DNA from: an uncultured Clostridia bacterium
GTDB taxonomy: Bacteria > Bacillota > Clostridia > TANB77 > CAG-508
NCBI GenBank assembly: GCA_949482135.1
Contig: CASYFC010000002.1
Span: 310,001 to 374,000, forward strand
Direction: 5' to 3'
DNA: 64,000 nucleotides
Shown: piece by piece, positions 38,145 to 46,732 of the stretch
Layout of the letters: each line of letters opens with the position of its first letter
How positions within the stretch are numbered: position 1 is the first letter of the stretch
The notes under the pieces: model-generated
The model's input: the letters and a program-made list of their open reading frames with translations, nothing else
Databases searched by the model: none
Told to the model about the DNA's origin: nothing
Program-made: the position numbers and the translations under genes

Positions 38145-39977
38145 ATGAAGGTTAACCAAAAGATTTTCGTCCATTACAGTTCGCCTAACATATTGGGAGA
38201 GAAAATGGACATCACTTTGTCTATCTCCAATGACCTTGGATTTGTAAGCGATGTTACTGCTCTATTCAATCGGAGAGGTGAACAGCCAGGAACTGTTAAA
38301 TGCAGTTTGACGTATGATGCTGAGAAATCAACAGAAACACAGAGTGCTTTTGTAGGTACTGTATCTTTTGCTACTCCGGGCTATAGAACATTTTATATAA
38401 CACTGAAAATAAATGGTCTGGAAGAGGAAATAAAATATGATGCAGATAATGATTGCGCTGTTATAGCAGAAGGTAGAGAACTGCCATTCTGGGAATGCTT
38501 TTCACACTATCGTTTTAATACACCAGAGTGGATTAAGGGAGCTGTAATGTATCAGATTTTTGTTGATACTTTCTACTCTTCTGAGTTGCCTGAGGAGTTT
38601 AAAGCTCAAACGGTTTCGTGGAATACATTTCCTAAGTGGCGCAGAGATCCTGATGGAGAATTTCGTAACAATCAAAGATATGGTGGCAATATTAAAGGTA
38701 TCATCAAAAAATTGCCCTATATTAGAAGTTTAGTACCTGAAGAAACAACAATTGTACTTTATCTTACACCTATTCTCAAAAGTCCATCTCAGAACGGATA
38801 TGATACATCTGATTATGAGAAAGTTCATGAAATGTTTGGCGATTGGGAAGATGTTGAAACTTTGAGAAATGAAGCACACAAATGTAATATGAAAATTATT
38901 TTGGATGTTGTGCTTAACCATTCCAGTAATGAAAATCCCTTACTTAAAGATGATCCTGAAATGTATTCGTGGCAACATAAATACACTGTGCCTAACTGTT
39001 GGTGGGGATATAAATCACTGGTCGAATTCAACAAAAACAGCCCTAGATACATGGAGAATCTTAAAAAGTGGCTCAATTTGTATGCTCAATATTTTGATGG
39101 CATTCGCTTGGATGTTGCAGATAATTTACCAGACTTTATCTTAAAAGCGATTAGAATTACCTTTAAAAAGCTTATAATTGGTGAAGTTTGGAAAAATGCT
39201 GTTACAGGCGAATATCGGGAGTTCTTTTTTGGGGATGAGTTGGATTCGGTTATGAACTACCAGTTTGCAATTGCGATATATAGATATATTCGTTGGGGAA
39301 ATTACAGAAACTTTAGGCATATTGTCAAAAAAATCTGTAAATTGTACCCTAAGGAGGCGCTTGTGGCCTCTCCGATATTCTGTACATCGCATGATATTCC
39401 GAGAATGATGAATATTCTGGTTGGAGATTTCATGAAAGAAGAAATTGAATATGAAACTCCTTGGGATATGGAGAAGAATGAATTCTGGTATACGTATGGT
39501 CAATTCGATACAGATAAATTTCGCAAATGGGAATTTGAACATGACAAGATTCCTGATGAAAAAATGGAGTTGGCATATGATTTGCAAGGATTAGCAGTAT
39601 TCCTTCAGTATACTTTGCCAGGACTTCCATCAATTTTTGCTGCTGATGAAGCTGGTATGATGGGATACAAAGATCCTATGAACAGAAAACCGTTTCCTTG
39701 GGATAATATCAATCAAAGATGCTTTGAGCTCTATCGCAGATTGGGAATATTTAGGAATGAGCATCAGGATGTATTTTCTGATATGGATTTCAAAATTCTT
39801 GAAATTGATGAGAGCAAATTAGTTTATCAAAGAAATGATTTGATTTTTGTTTTGAACAGAACTTCTAATTATATTCCGTTGTGGGAATTTACTGTAAATG
39901 AAGTTGTATTTTCTCTGAAGGAAACCGAAGAGAAGTATGTTCTTAGTCCATACAATGCTATTGTATTCAAAGCGTAA
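38145..39977 (+). CDS. GH13-family alpha-amylase/neopullulanase-like enzyme
   Basis: This 610-residue glycoside hydrolase lacks a signal peptide, so it is probably cytoplasmic and acts on imported maltodextrins or glycogen. It has an N-terminal beta domain at about 1-120 and a (beta/alpha)8 barrel from about 140 with region I DVVLNHSS, nucleophile Asp323 in GIRLDVADN, acid/base Glu347 in IIGEVW and Asp417 in TSHDIPR, then a C-terminal beta domain. The triad is intact. Codon use differs sharply from its neighbours (many CGG, CTG, GTC-type codons, higher GC), which suggests horizontal acquisition. It has its own promoter and terminator. The subfamily cannot be fixed by eye; neopullulanase or cyclomaltodextrinase type is most likely. 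Confidence 0.88.
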   Translation: MKVNQKIFVHYSSPNILGEKMDITLSISNDLGFVSDVTALFNRRGEQPGTVKCSLTYDAEKSTETQSAFVGTVSFATPGYRTFYITLKINGLEEEIKYDADNDCAVIAEGRELPFWECFSHYRFNTPEWIKGAVMYQIFVDTFYSSELPEEFKAQTVSWNTFPKWRRDPDGEFRNNQRYGGNIKGIIKKLPYIRSLVPEETTIVLYLTPILKSPSQNGYDTSDYEKVHEMFGDWEDVETLRNEAHKCNMKIILDVVLNHSSNENPLLKDDPEMYSWQHKYTVPNCWWGYKSLVEFNKNSPRYMENLKKWLNLYAQYFDGIRLDVADNLPDFILKAIRITFKKLIIGEVWKNAVTGEYREFFFGDELDSVMNYQFAIAIYRYIRWGNYRNFRHIVKKICKLYPKEALVASPIFCTSHDIPRMMNILVGDFMKEEIEYETPWDMEKNEFWYTYGQFDTDKFRKWEFEHDKIPDEKMELAYDLQGLAVFLQYTLPGLPSIFAADEAGMMGYKDPMNRKPFPWDNINQRCFELYRRLGIFRNEHQDVFSDMDFKILEIDESKLVYQRNDLIFVLNRTSNYIPLWEFTVNEVVFSLKETEEKYVLSPYNAIVFKA

Positions 39978-39984
39978 CTCGTTA

Positions 39985-40022
39985 ACCACAAAAGAGACTG
40001 CCTTGTAAGGCGGTCTCTTTGA
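39985..40022 (+). terminator. Terminator after amylase gene
   Basis: AAAGAGACTGCC pairs with GGCGGTCTCTTT around TTGTAA. It is more GC-rich than other terminators here, matching the foreign composition of the gene. Confidence 0.8.
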
Positions 40023-40148
40023 AATTTTTTATATAAGATTGTTCTAGAATAAAATTATTGATAAAACAATAGTATTATGTTAAAATATATAAAGTGATAA
40101 AAAAATAGGGACTAGAAGTTCCTTTTTATTATTTAGTTAGGAGAAAAT

Positions 40149-40919
40149 ATGAGAGTATTAGCAGTTGGTGATATTGTGGGGAAAACAGGTCTTCAAAAAT
40201 TAAAAGATGTGTTACCATATATTATAAAGGAAAATGCAATAGATTTTATTATTGTAAATGGAGAAAATGCAGCGGATGGAATGGGGCTTACAGAAAAGAT
40301 GTATAAAGAAATAAGGGGATTAAATGTTGATGTTGTAACTATGGGAAATCATACATGGGGAAAAAAAGAAATATTTAATTTCATAGATGATAAGCATATT
40401 ATAAGACCAGCAAATTATTCTTCAAACAATCCTGGAAAAGGGTATGAATTTTATGAGTGTAGAGGAAAAACAATTGCTGTAATAAATTTGATTGGAAGAA
40501 CAACAATGCCAGTTCTTTCAGAAAATCCGTTTATAGTTGCAAGAGATATTATAGATGAAATAAAAGAAGCAGTAGATATAATAATTATAGATTTTCACGC
40601 AGAAGCGACAGCTGAAAAAATTGCTTTAGGATATTATTTAGATGGTGATGCAACTATTATTTTTGGAACACATACACATGTTCAAACAGCAGATGAAAAA
40701 ATATTAGAAAATGGAACAGCATATATTTCTGATATTGGAATGACAGGACCAAAAAAATCTGTTATAGGAATGGATGTGGATGCATCAATAAAAAGATTTG
40801 TTACATCATTACCAGAAAAATACAGAGTTGCAGAAGGAAAAGGTATGTTTAATAGTTGTATTTTTGAAATTGATGATAGTACAAATAAAGTTACAAAAAT
40901 TGAAAGATTAAATAAATAG
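40149..40919 (+). CDS. ymdB: YmdB-family metallophosphoesterase
   Basis: This 256-residue binuclear metal phosphoesterase is, in Bacillus, a 2',3'-cyclic-nucleotide phosphodiesterase that influences biofilm versus motility choice. All family blocks are present: VGDIVGKTG, VNGENAADGMG, MGNHTWG, DFHAEATAEK and GTHTHVQTAD, together supplying Asp, Glu, Asn and His metal ligands. The length matches the family (about 260). The TAGGAGAA ribosome site fits the ATG. In many Firmicutes ymdB lies just upstream of spoVS, as it does here, which supports both calls. Confidence 0.94.
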   Translation: MRVLAVGDIVGKTGLQKLKDVLPYIIKENAIDFIIVNGENAADGMGLTEKMYKEIRGLNVDVVTMGNHTWGKKEIFNFIDDKHIIRPANYSSNNPGKGYEFYECRGKTIAVINLIGRTTMPVLSENPFIVARDIIDEIKEAVDIIIIDFHAEATAEKIALGYYLDGDATIIFGTHTHVQTADEKILENGTAYISDIGMTGPKKSVIGMDVDASIKRFVTSLPEKYRVAEGKGMFNSCIFEIDDSTNKVTKIERLNK

Positions 40920-41126
40920 TAAAATTTTATATTTCAATTATGATAATTTTTATAATTATTTGATAAATAGATAAACAAAACGACTAAAAAAATAATATTA
41001 AATGTCGAAAAACGCAAGAGACTGTAAGTTTTGGTAGATGAGATTTCCTAGACAAAAGTTTCCTCAAAGGGTAAAATTAATTTGTTCAAAAACACAAGAT
41101 AAATTAAAATAATAGGAGGAAGAAAA

Positions 41127-41390
41127 ATGGAAGTTTTAAAAATTTCATCAAAATCAAACCCAAATTCAGTTGCAGGAGCAATAGCAGGGTTAGTAAAAGA
41201 ATCTACAAGAGCAGAGATGCAAGCAATAGGAGCAGGAGCTTTAAATCAAGCAATAAAAGCAGTGGCAATAGCAAGAGGATTTGTAGCACCAGCAGGAGTA
41301 GATTTAATCTGTATACCAGCATTTGCAGAAGTTCAAGTAGAAGGAGAAGATAGAACTGGTATAAAATTAATTGTTGAGTCAAGAAAATAA
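41127..41390 (+). CDS. spoVS: Stage V sporulation protein S
   Basis: This 87-residue Alba-fold protein begins MEVLKISSKSNPNSVAGAIAG and includes GAGALNQAIKAVAIARGF and LICIPAFAEV, matching SpoVS over its full length. In Bacillus it is needed for late spore coat and septation steps under SigH control; it is also found in some non-sporulators. AGGAGGAAGA gives a strong ribosome site. The gap before it (40920-41126) shows no SigH promoter that I can defend. Confidence 0.95.
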   Translation: MEVLKISSKSNPNSVAGAIAGLVKESTRAEMQAIGAGALNQAIKAVAIARGFVAPAGVDLICIPAFAEVQVEGEDRTGIKLIVESRK

Positions 41391-41405
41391 TTATATATAG
41401 ATATT

Positions 41406-41437
41406 AAGAAGCATTAGAAATAATGCTTCTTTTTTAT
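41406..41437 (+). terminator. Terminator after spoVS
   Basis: AAGAAGCATTA pairs with TAATGCTTCTT around GAAA-type bases, followed by TTTT. Confidence 0.85.
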
Positions 41438-41513
41438 AGAACAATTTATAAATAAGTATTGAAAATGTAATAAAAATAATATATAGTATCACGTGTAGAA
41501 AGGTAAGAAAAAT

Positions 41514-43082
41514 ATGGGCGGTAATAATGTAATTAAATACATATTTTCTGTAGTTGTTGTTATTTTAATATTAGGAACTATGTATTTTATTGTGAAAAAC
41601 AGATCAAAAAATGAAGACTATTCATTAGATCAAACCTCAACAGTTAGTAATATACAAACTGATTTGAGATTCGCTATTGCAGAGTATGATACAATAAATC
41701 CATTACTTAGTGATAATAGAAATGTTCATGAAATTTCAAAAATAATTTATGAACCATTAGTTACTTTAAATGAAAACTATAAAATGGAATATTGTTTAGC
41801 AGAAGAAATTGGAAAGCAAGATGATGTAACATATGTTATAAAATTAAGAAAAGGTGTTTTATGGCAAAATGGAAATAATTTTACTGCAAATGATGTTAGA
41901 TTTACTATGGATATTATAAGAAGTGGTATTAATACAATGTACACTGATAATTTAAGATATGTGGCAGACTATGAAGTAGTAGATAGTACAACAATTAAAA
42001 TTTATTTAACAGAGCCAATACCATTTTTTGAATATTATTTAACGTTCCCAATAATGTGTGAAAATTATTATATTGAAGAAGCATTTGATAGTAAAGCACC
42101 TATTGGAACAGGGCCATTTAAGATTTCTGATTTAAGTTCCAATGTTATAAAATTAGTTAAAAATGATATTTATTGGGATTCAAATAAAGAATTCATGGCA
42201 ACAGAAATAAATATAAATTTATATGCTACAATTGGTGAAGTATATTCGGCATTTAAAAATGGTGAAATAGATATACTAACAGTGAAAATTCCAGATGTAG
42301 AAAAATATATAGGTTCATTAGGATATAACAAGATTGAGTATAAGTCTAGAGAATATGATTTTCTTTCACTTAATACTACAAGTGAAGTGTTATCAGATCC
42401 TGCAGTTAGAAAAGCAATAAGTTTAATTATAGATAAAAACAATATTGTTGCATCTTGTTTAGGAAGTGGTTATGTATCTTCAAACTTCAGCTTAGATATG
42501 GGATGTTGGCTTTATACTAAAGATTTAAATATTGGTGTAGATACAGAACAGGCAAATAATTTACTAGCATCAAGTGGCTGGCAACGCTCTAATAATTTAT
42601 TGATTAAGGATCATAAAAGACTTGCTTTATCACTAGCAGTAAATACAAATAATGAACTAAGAGTTCGTGTTGCAGAAAATATAAAAGAACAATTAGAAAA
42701 TTTTGGAATTCCAGTTACAATTCAATATTTATCAGCTGAAAGCTATGCAGATGCTATAAATAATAGAAATTATGAAATGGTACTAACAGGAATAAGATTA
42801 GGATATTCTCCAAATTTAAATACATTTTTTGGAGACGGAAATATTGCAAATTATTATAATCCAGAAGTTGCAGAAATAATGAATGTAGTATCGAATACAA
42901 ATGATGATAATGCTCTATATGAAAAATATAATAGATTATATGATATATATCTAGAAGAGGCACCATATATAGGATTATATAGAGACACAAATATAATTGT
43001 TTATCATCAAAGTTTAGTAGGAAATATAAAAGCAAATGAATTTAATATTTATCATAATATAGATAAATGGTACAGACAATAA
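41514..43082 (+). CDS. Oligopeptide-type extracellular solute-binding protein (SBP family 5)
   Basis: This 522-residue protein belongs to the OppA/DppA class that captures peptides or related ligands for ABC import. Instead of a lipobox it has an N-terminal transmembrane segment at about 8-26, so it is probably held by an uncleaved anchor. Family pattern: YDTINPLLSDNRNVHEISKIIYEPLVTLN, YVIKLRKGVLWQNGNNFTANDVRFTMD (the SBP5 signature), GTGPFKI and a C-terminal lobe with EKYNRLYDIYLEEAPYIGLY. No permease or ATPase genes are beside it, so it may be an orphan receptor or signal a partner elsewhere. The ATG has AAAGG upstream. Confidence 0.87.
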   Translation: MGGNNVIKYIFSVVVVILILGTMYFIVKNRSKNEDYSLDQTSTVSNIQTDLRFAIAEYDTINPLLSDNRNVHEISKIIYEPLVTLNENYKMEYCLAEEIGKQDDVTYVIKLRKGVLWQNGNNFTANDVRFTMDIIRSGINTMYTDNLRYVADYEVVDSTTIKIYLTEPIPFFEYYLTFPIMCENYYIEEAFDSKAPIGTGPFKISDLSSNVIKLVKNDIYWDSNKEFMATEININLYATIGEVYSAFKNGEIDILTVKIPDVEKYIGSLGYNKIEYKSREYDFLSLNTTSEVLSDPAVRKAISLIIDKNNIVASCLGSGYVSSNFSLDMGCWLYTKDLNIGVDTEQANNLLASSGWQRSNNLLIKDHKRLALSLAVNTNNELRVRVAENIKEQLENFGIPVTIQYLSAESYADAINNRNYEMVLTGIRLGYSPNLNTFFGDGNIANYYNPEVAEIMNVVSNTNDDNALYEKYNRLYDIYLEEAPYIGLYRDTNIIVYHQSLVGNIKANEFNIYHNIDKWYRQ

Positions 43083-43177
43083 TGCCAAAAATGTGTTTGC
43101 TTTTGGACGGCGAAACAAAACAGGAAAATATTTATATAACTGAATTTTGAGAAAAAATAATTTTTTTAAAAAAAGTA

Positions 43178-43205
43178 TTGACAAAAGAAAAATTAAGGAT
43201 ATAAT
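43178..43205 (+). promoter_or_regulatory. recA promoter
   Basis: TTGACA at 43178-43183 and TATAAT at 43200-43205 are spaced by 16 bases, a near-perfect SigA promoter about 45 bases upstream of the recA start. Confidence 0.8.
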
Positions 43206-43223
43206 AAGAACATAAGTTTTACG

Positions 43224-43237
43224 AACGAATATTTGTT
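43224..43237. promoter_or_regulatory. Possible SOS (LexA) box before recA
   Basis: AACGAATATTTGTT is an imperfect palindrome (AACnAATATTnGTT) downstream of the -10 box, preceded by CG as in the CGAAC half-site of Gram-positive SOS boxes. The right half is TTTGTT rather than GTTCG, so this is only a candidate. Confidence 0.4.
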
Positions 43238-43250
43238 AGGAGGAAATATA

Positions 43251-44303
43251 ATGGGAGACAATTCAGAAAAAAGAAAAGCATTAGATGCTGCAATGAGTCA
43301 AATAGAAAAACAATTTGGTAAAGGTTCTGTTATGAAATTAGGAGATTACAAATCTATGGAAATCGAAGCAATTTCAACAGGTGCTTTAAATTTAGATATA
43401 GCTTTAGGAATAGGCGGTATTCCAAGAGGAAGAATTATAGAAATATATGGTCCAGAATCATCTGGTAAAACAACACTTGCATTACATGCTGTTGCAGAAG
43501 CTCAAAAGAAAGGTGGAGAAGCAGCTTTTATAGATGCAGAACATGCACTAGATCCATCATATGCAAAAAAAATTGGTGTAGATATAGATAACTTAATAGT
43601 ATCTCAACCAGATACTGGAGAACAAGCATTAGAAATAGCAGAAGCTTTAATTAGAAGTGGAGCTATAGATATAGTTGTTGTAGACTCTGTTGCTGCATTA
43701 GTACCAAAAGCAGAAATAGATGGAGATATGGGAGATGCTCATGTTGGACTTCAAGCAAGATTAATGTCACAAGCATTAAGAAAATTAGCAGGAACAATTA
43801 ATAAAACAAATGCAACAATCATATTTATTAATCAATTAAGAGAAAAAGTTGGTGTAATGTTTGGAAATCCAGAAACAACAGCTGGTGGTAGAGCATTAAA
43901 ATATTATGCATCAGTAAGAATGGATATTAGAAGAATTGAAGCGATAAAACAAGATGGTGAAGTAGTAGGAAATAGAACAAGAGTAAAGGTTGTTAAAAAT
44001 AAAGTTGCTCCACCATTTAGAGAGGCTGAATTTGATATAGTATATGGAAAAGGTATCTCAAAAGAAGGTAGTGTATTAGATTTGGCTGTTGATTTAGATA
44101 TAATTGAAAAAAGTGGATCTTGGTTCAGTTATAATGGAGAAAAAATAGGACAAGGTCGTGAAAATGTAAAAAAACAATTAGCAGAGAATCCTAAATTTAT
44201 GGCTGAAGTAGAAAAGAAAGTTAGGGATAATTTTAATAAAGCATTTGAAAATGCATTAGTTGAAGAAGAAAAAGAAGAAGAATTTGAAGAAGATGACCAA
44301 TAG
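43251..44303 (+). CDS. recA: Recombinase RecA
   Basis: This 350-residue protein catalyses homologous strand exchange and triggers LexA cleavage. The ATG at 43251 follows TTAGGAGG at the right distance; a longer frame from 43233 would include the ribosome site. Key segments are the Walker [25 protein letters not shown], the Walker B region [36 protein letters not shown] (loop 2 and signature) and an acidic C-terminal tail ([13 protein letters not shown]). The length is normal. It lies upstream of recX with a hairpin between them. Confidence 0.98.
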   Translation: MGDNSEKRKALDAAMSQIEKQFGKGSVMKLGDYKSMEIEAISTGALNLDIALGIGGIPRGRIIEIYGPESSGKTTLALHAVAEAQKKGGEAAFIDAEHALDPSYAKKIGVDIDNLIVSQPDTGEQALEIAEALIRSGAIDIVVVDSVAALVPKAEIDGDMGDAHVGLQARLMSQALRKLAGTINKTNATIIFINQLREKVGVMFGNPETTAGGRALKYYASVRMDIRRIEAIKQDGEVVGNRTRVKVVKNKVAPPFREAEFDIVYGKGISKEGSVLDLAVDLDIIEKSGSWFSYNGEKIGQGRENVKKQLAENPKFMAEVEKKVRDNFNKAFENALVEEEKEEEFEEDDQ

Positions 44304-44330
44304 AATTTTCTAATTTAATTATAGTTTAAC

Positions 44331-44372
44331 ATAACAATATTAGGTGGCATTTAAGTCACCTAATATTGTTAT
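44331..44372 (+). terminator. Long hairpin between recA and recX
   Basis: A 16-bp perfect stem (ATAACAATATTAGGTG and its complement) encloses a 10-base loop. No T run follows (GTTATATAAG), so it may be an RNA-stability or attenuating hairpin that sets the recA:recX ratio rather than a full terminator. Confidence 0.65.
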
Positions 44373-44419
44373 ATAAGAGAGAAAATATAGTTAAAACATA
44401 TACATGGTGGAGGTAGTTT

Positions 44420-44896
44420 ATGGAATATATGAGCAAAGAAAAGTTTGAACAGGCTGAGAAAGTAGAAAAGTTCAAAAATAAAATGCTTAAATATATAGTA
44501 TATAAAAAAAGAACAGAAGCAGAAATAAGACAAAAGTTTTCAGAAGAAGACGAAAATATGGTAGAAGAGGCGATAGAATATTTTAAAGAGTTAAATTATA
44601 TAAATGATGAAGTATATGTTGAAAGAGCTATTAACGAATTCAAAGCATTAAAAAACATGTCAATTAAAGAAGTTGAATATAAATTAGTACAAAAAGGAAT
44701 AAGAAAGAAATTTATAGATGACTATATTTGCAAAAACAAAGAAACTATGTTAGAATATGAAATATCTTCTGCTAAATCAATAATATTGAAAAAACAATGT
44801 AAATTAGAGGAAAAAGATATAAAGGATTATTTATATAAAAAAGGTTATATGGCTGATAGTATAAATATAGCATTTGATGAATTAAATGAAAATTAA
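44420..44896 (+). CDS. recX: Regulatory protein RecX
   Basis: This 158-residue RecX-family protein is a modulator of RecA filaments. The three-helix repeats are visible: ALxYI-like LKYIVYKKRTEAEIRQKF, VEEAIEYFKELNYINDEVYVERAINE and the C-terminal IKDYLYKKGYMADSINIAFDEL. The family is weakly conserved but its position directly after recA is decisive. GGTGGAGG lies about 9 bases before the ATG. It is followed at 12 bases by scpA. Confidence 0.88.
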   Translation: MEYMSKEKFEQAEKVEKFKNKMLKYIVYKKRTEAEIRQKFSEEDENMVEEAIEYFKELNYINDEVYVERAINEFKALKNMSIKEVEYKLVQKGIRKKFIDDYICKNKETMLEYEISSAKSIILKKQCKLEEKDIKDYLYKKGYMADSINIAFDELNEN

Positions 44897-44908
44897 AGTA
44901 GGTAGGAA

Positions 44909-45721
44909 ATGAATAACAAAATAATATCACTTGAGTCAAAAAAATATGAGCTAAAATTAAATAACTTTGAAGGTCCATTGGATTTATTATGTTATTTAAT
45001 AGATAAAAATAAAATGGATATATATAAAGTAAATATATCTGAAATAACAGATCAATATATTAAATATTTAAAAGAACAAGAAAATATGAATCTTGAGATA
45101 GCCAGTGAGTTTTTAGTTATGGCATCTACTTTATTATTAATAAAATCAAAGCAATTATTACCAAAAGAAGTTGAAGATGAAGCAGAGTTAACAGAAGAAG
45201 AACTATTAAGAAGAATTATAGAATATAAAAAATACAAAGAAATTAGTAAAACTTTTAAAGAGAAAATAATGGTATTCTCTAAAAGACTATACAAATTACC
45301 AGATAAAGTTGAACTTCCAAAACAAGAACTAGAAAAGGAATTTACTAGTGAAGATATTATAGATAGATATAAAAAACTTGTTGAAAGAAATGAAAACAAG
45401 AAAAATGAAAATGCAATTAATATTGAAAAAATAGCTGTATATGATACATTTTCGGTGTCAGATAAAGTAAAGGACATATTTAGAGAATTAGTAAAAAAAC
45501 CAAAGTTTATATTTGGAAAATTATTTTCTTTATCAGAAAAGCCAAAAGCAGAAGTTGTTACAGCCTTTTCCGGAGTTTTAGAATTAAGTAGAAGAAGTAA
45601 AATAAATGCATATCAAGAAGAGATTTTTGGAGATATAATAATTTCAAAAAGAAAAAAAGAGAATATGTTAGATCAAGAAAATAGTGAAGAATCAAATATT
45701 GAAACTAGTTCATTAGTATAA
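44909..45721 (+). CDS. scpA: Segregation and condensation protein A
   Basis: This 270-residue kleisin of the SMC-ScpAB complex organises and segregates chromosomes. It begins with the diagnostic YELKLNNFEGPLDLLCYLIDKNKMDIYKVNISEITDQYIKYL, then NLEIASEFLVMASTLLLIKSKQLLP, and ends with a winged-helix-like region (FSGVLELSRRSKINAYQEEIFGDI). The length is typical (about 250-270). It is likely co-transcribed with recX. The usual partner gene scpB does not follow; a terminator and a minus-strand gene come next. Confidence 0.94.
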   Translation: MNNKIISLESKKYELKLNNFEGPLDLLCYLIDKNKMDIYKVNISEITDQYIKYLKEQENMNLEIASEFLVMASTLLLIKSKQLLPKEVEDEAELTEEELLRRIIEYKKYKEISKTFKEKIMVFSKRLYKLPDKVELPKQELEKEFTSEDIIDRYKKLVERNENKKNENAINIEKIAVYDTFSVSDKVKDIFRELVKKPKFIFGKLFSLSEKPKAEVVTAFSGVLELSRRSKINAYQEEIFGDIIISKRKKENMLDQENSEESNIETSSLV

Positions 45722-45723
45722 AG

Positions 45724-45758
45724 AAAAAAACACAAAATAATAAATTTTGTGTTTTTTT
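45724..45758 (+). terminator. Terminator after scpA
   Basis: AAAAAAACACAAAAT pairs with ATTTTGTGTTTTTTT around AATAA. The symmetrical A and T runs could serve the convergent gene as well. Confidence 0.8.
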
Positions 45759-45800
45759 GTTGGCCAAAAATAATTTAGTATGGTATTTTGGCGAGTATAT

Positions 45801-46550
45801 TTAAGGAGTACTTTCTATATATAAAATTTTTGCTATGTATGGTACAACCTCACTAAATTCATACCAACCTGAGCTCTTAGAATCATTTTTTAAACCATTG
45901 GGATTAGAAATATAAACCATATTCTCACCATCAGTTGCAAGCAATACCATATAGTGAGATTTAGTTGTCCATCTATTTTTGGAATTCTCATCCCAAACAC
46001 ATATAATAATAGGTCTCCCTGTTTCTAAATGTTGTTTTATATTTTTTTCAGAACGATTAATTCTATCATAATAAAAATCAGAATTCTCTATACCAAAACT
46101 TTTAAGTTCCTCAGAAAGTTTATCATAGTTTAATTTTGGATAGTATTTATTTCTTAAATTTTCAGGAGTATAATTTTTATTATATCCGCTTAAAATAATA
46201 GAAAGAGACGTTATCCCACAACCATTTTCTTCCATTGTTCCTCCCCAATAAGAATTCTTACTCCATGAACTGTCACCATTTTGCTTATATTCTAAGTATT
46301 TTATATTTGTATCAGTTGTAAATGTTGTAAAATAACCGTCTTTATTAGAAATCTTTTCTTGTCCAATACCAGAATAATTTGGATTAGTATCTTGTTTTAT
46401 TATTTTATAATCTGAGCTAATAAAAATATTTTGTAAAAATCGATTAATTTTATTATTATATTTATTATATAAATTAACCATCAGAACTATTAAAATAATT
46501 AATAGAAATGTTTTTTTAAAATTTAATTTTCTTTTATTGTGCTTTCTCAA
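45801..46550 (-). CDS. Membrane-anchored C39-like cysteine peptidase
   Basis: This 249-residue protein has a basic start (MRKHNKRKLNFKK), one membrane segment at about 12-30 and an outside papain-like C39_2-type domain at about 75-249. The catalytic Cys is in ENGCGITSLSIILS, followed by the helix typical of the fold, the His in KSHYMVLLAT and the Asn/Asp in ISNPNG. This matches secreted peptidase_C39-like proteins rather than bacteriocin-exporter C39 domains, since no ABC portion exists. The substrate is unknown. It stands alone on the minus strand. Confidence 0.8.
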   Translation of the reverse strand: MRKHNKRKLNFKKTFLLIILIVLMVNLYNKYNNKINRFLQNIFISSDYKIIKQDTNPNYSGIGQEKISNKDGYFTTFTTDTNIKYLEYKQNGDSSWSKNSYWGGTMEENGCGITSLSIILSGYNKNYTPENLRNKYYPKLNYDKLSEELKSFGIENSDFYYDRINRSEKNIKQHLETGRPIIICVWDENSKNRWTTKSHYMVLLATDGENMVYISNPNGLKNDSKSSGWYEFSEVVPYIAKILYIESTP

Positions 46551-46732
46551 AAAATTTCCTCCAATAGTTTATTTTTATGAATTACAATTTTATTCTACAT
46601 AAAACATATTAATATTTATTTAACAAAATATTAAGTTTTTCTTAAAATAGTTAGTACTAAAATCTCTTTACTTTTAATTGCTTAATAAATATAATGTAAA
46701 TAATATTTTATTAAATAAATATAGGAGATTAT

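Noticed and set aside
40920-41126. Possible riboswitch or SigH promoter before spoVS
   Set aside because: Segments such as GGTAGATGAGATTT look suggestive, but I could not match a known aptamer or a convincing SigH promoter.
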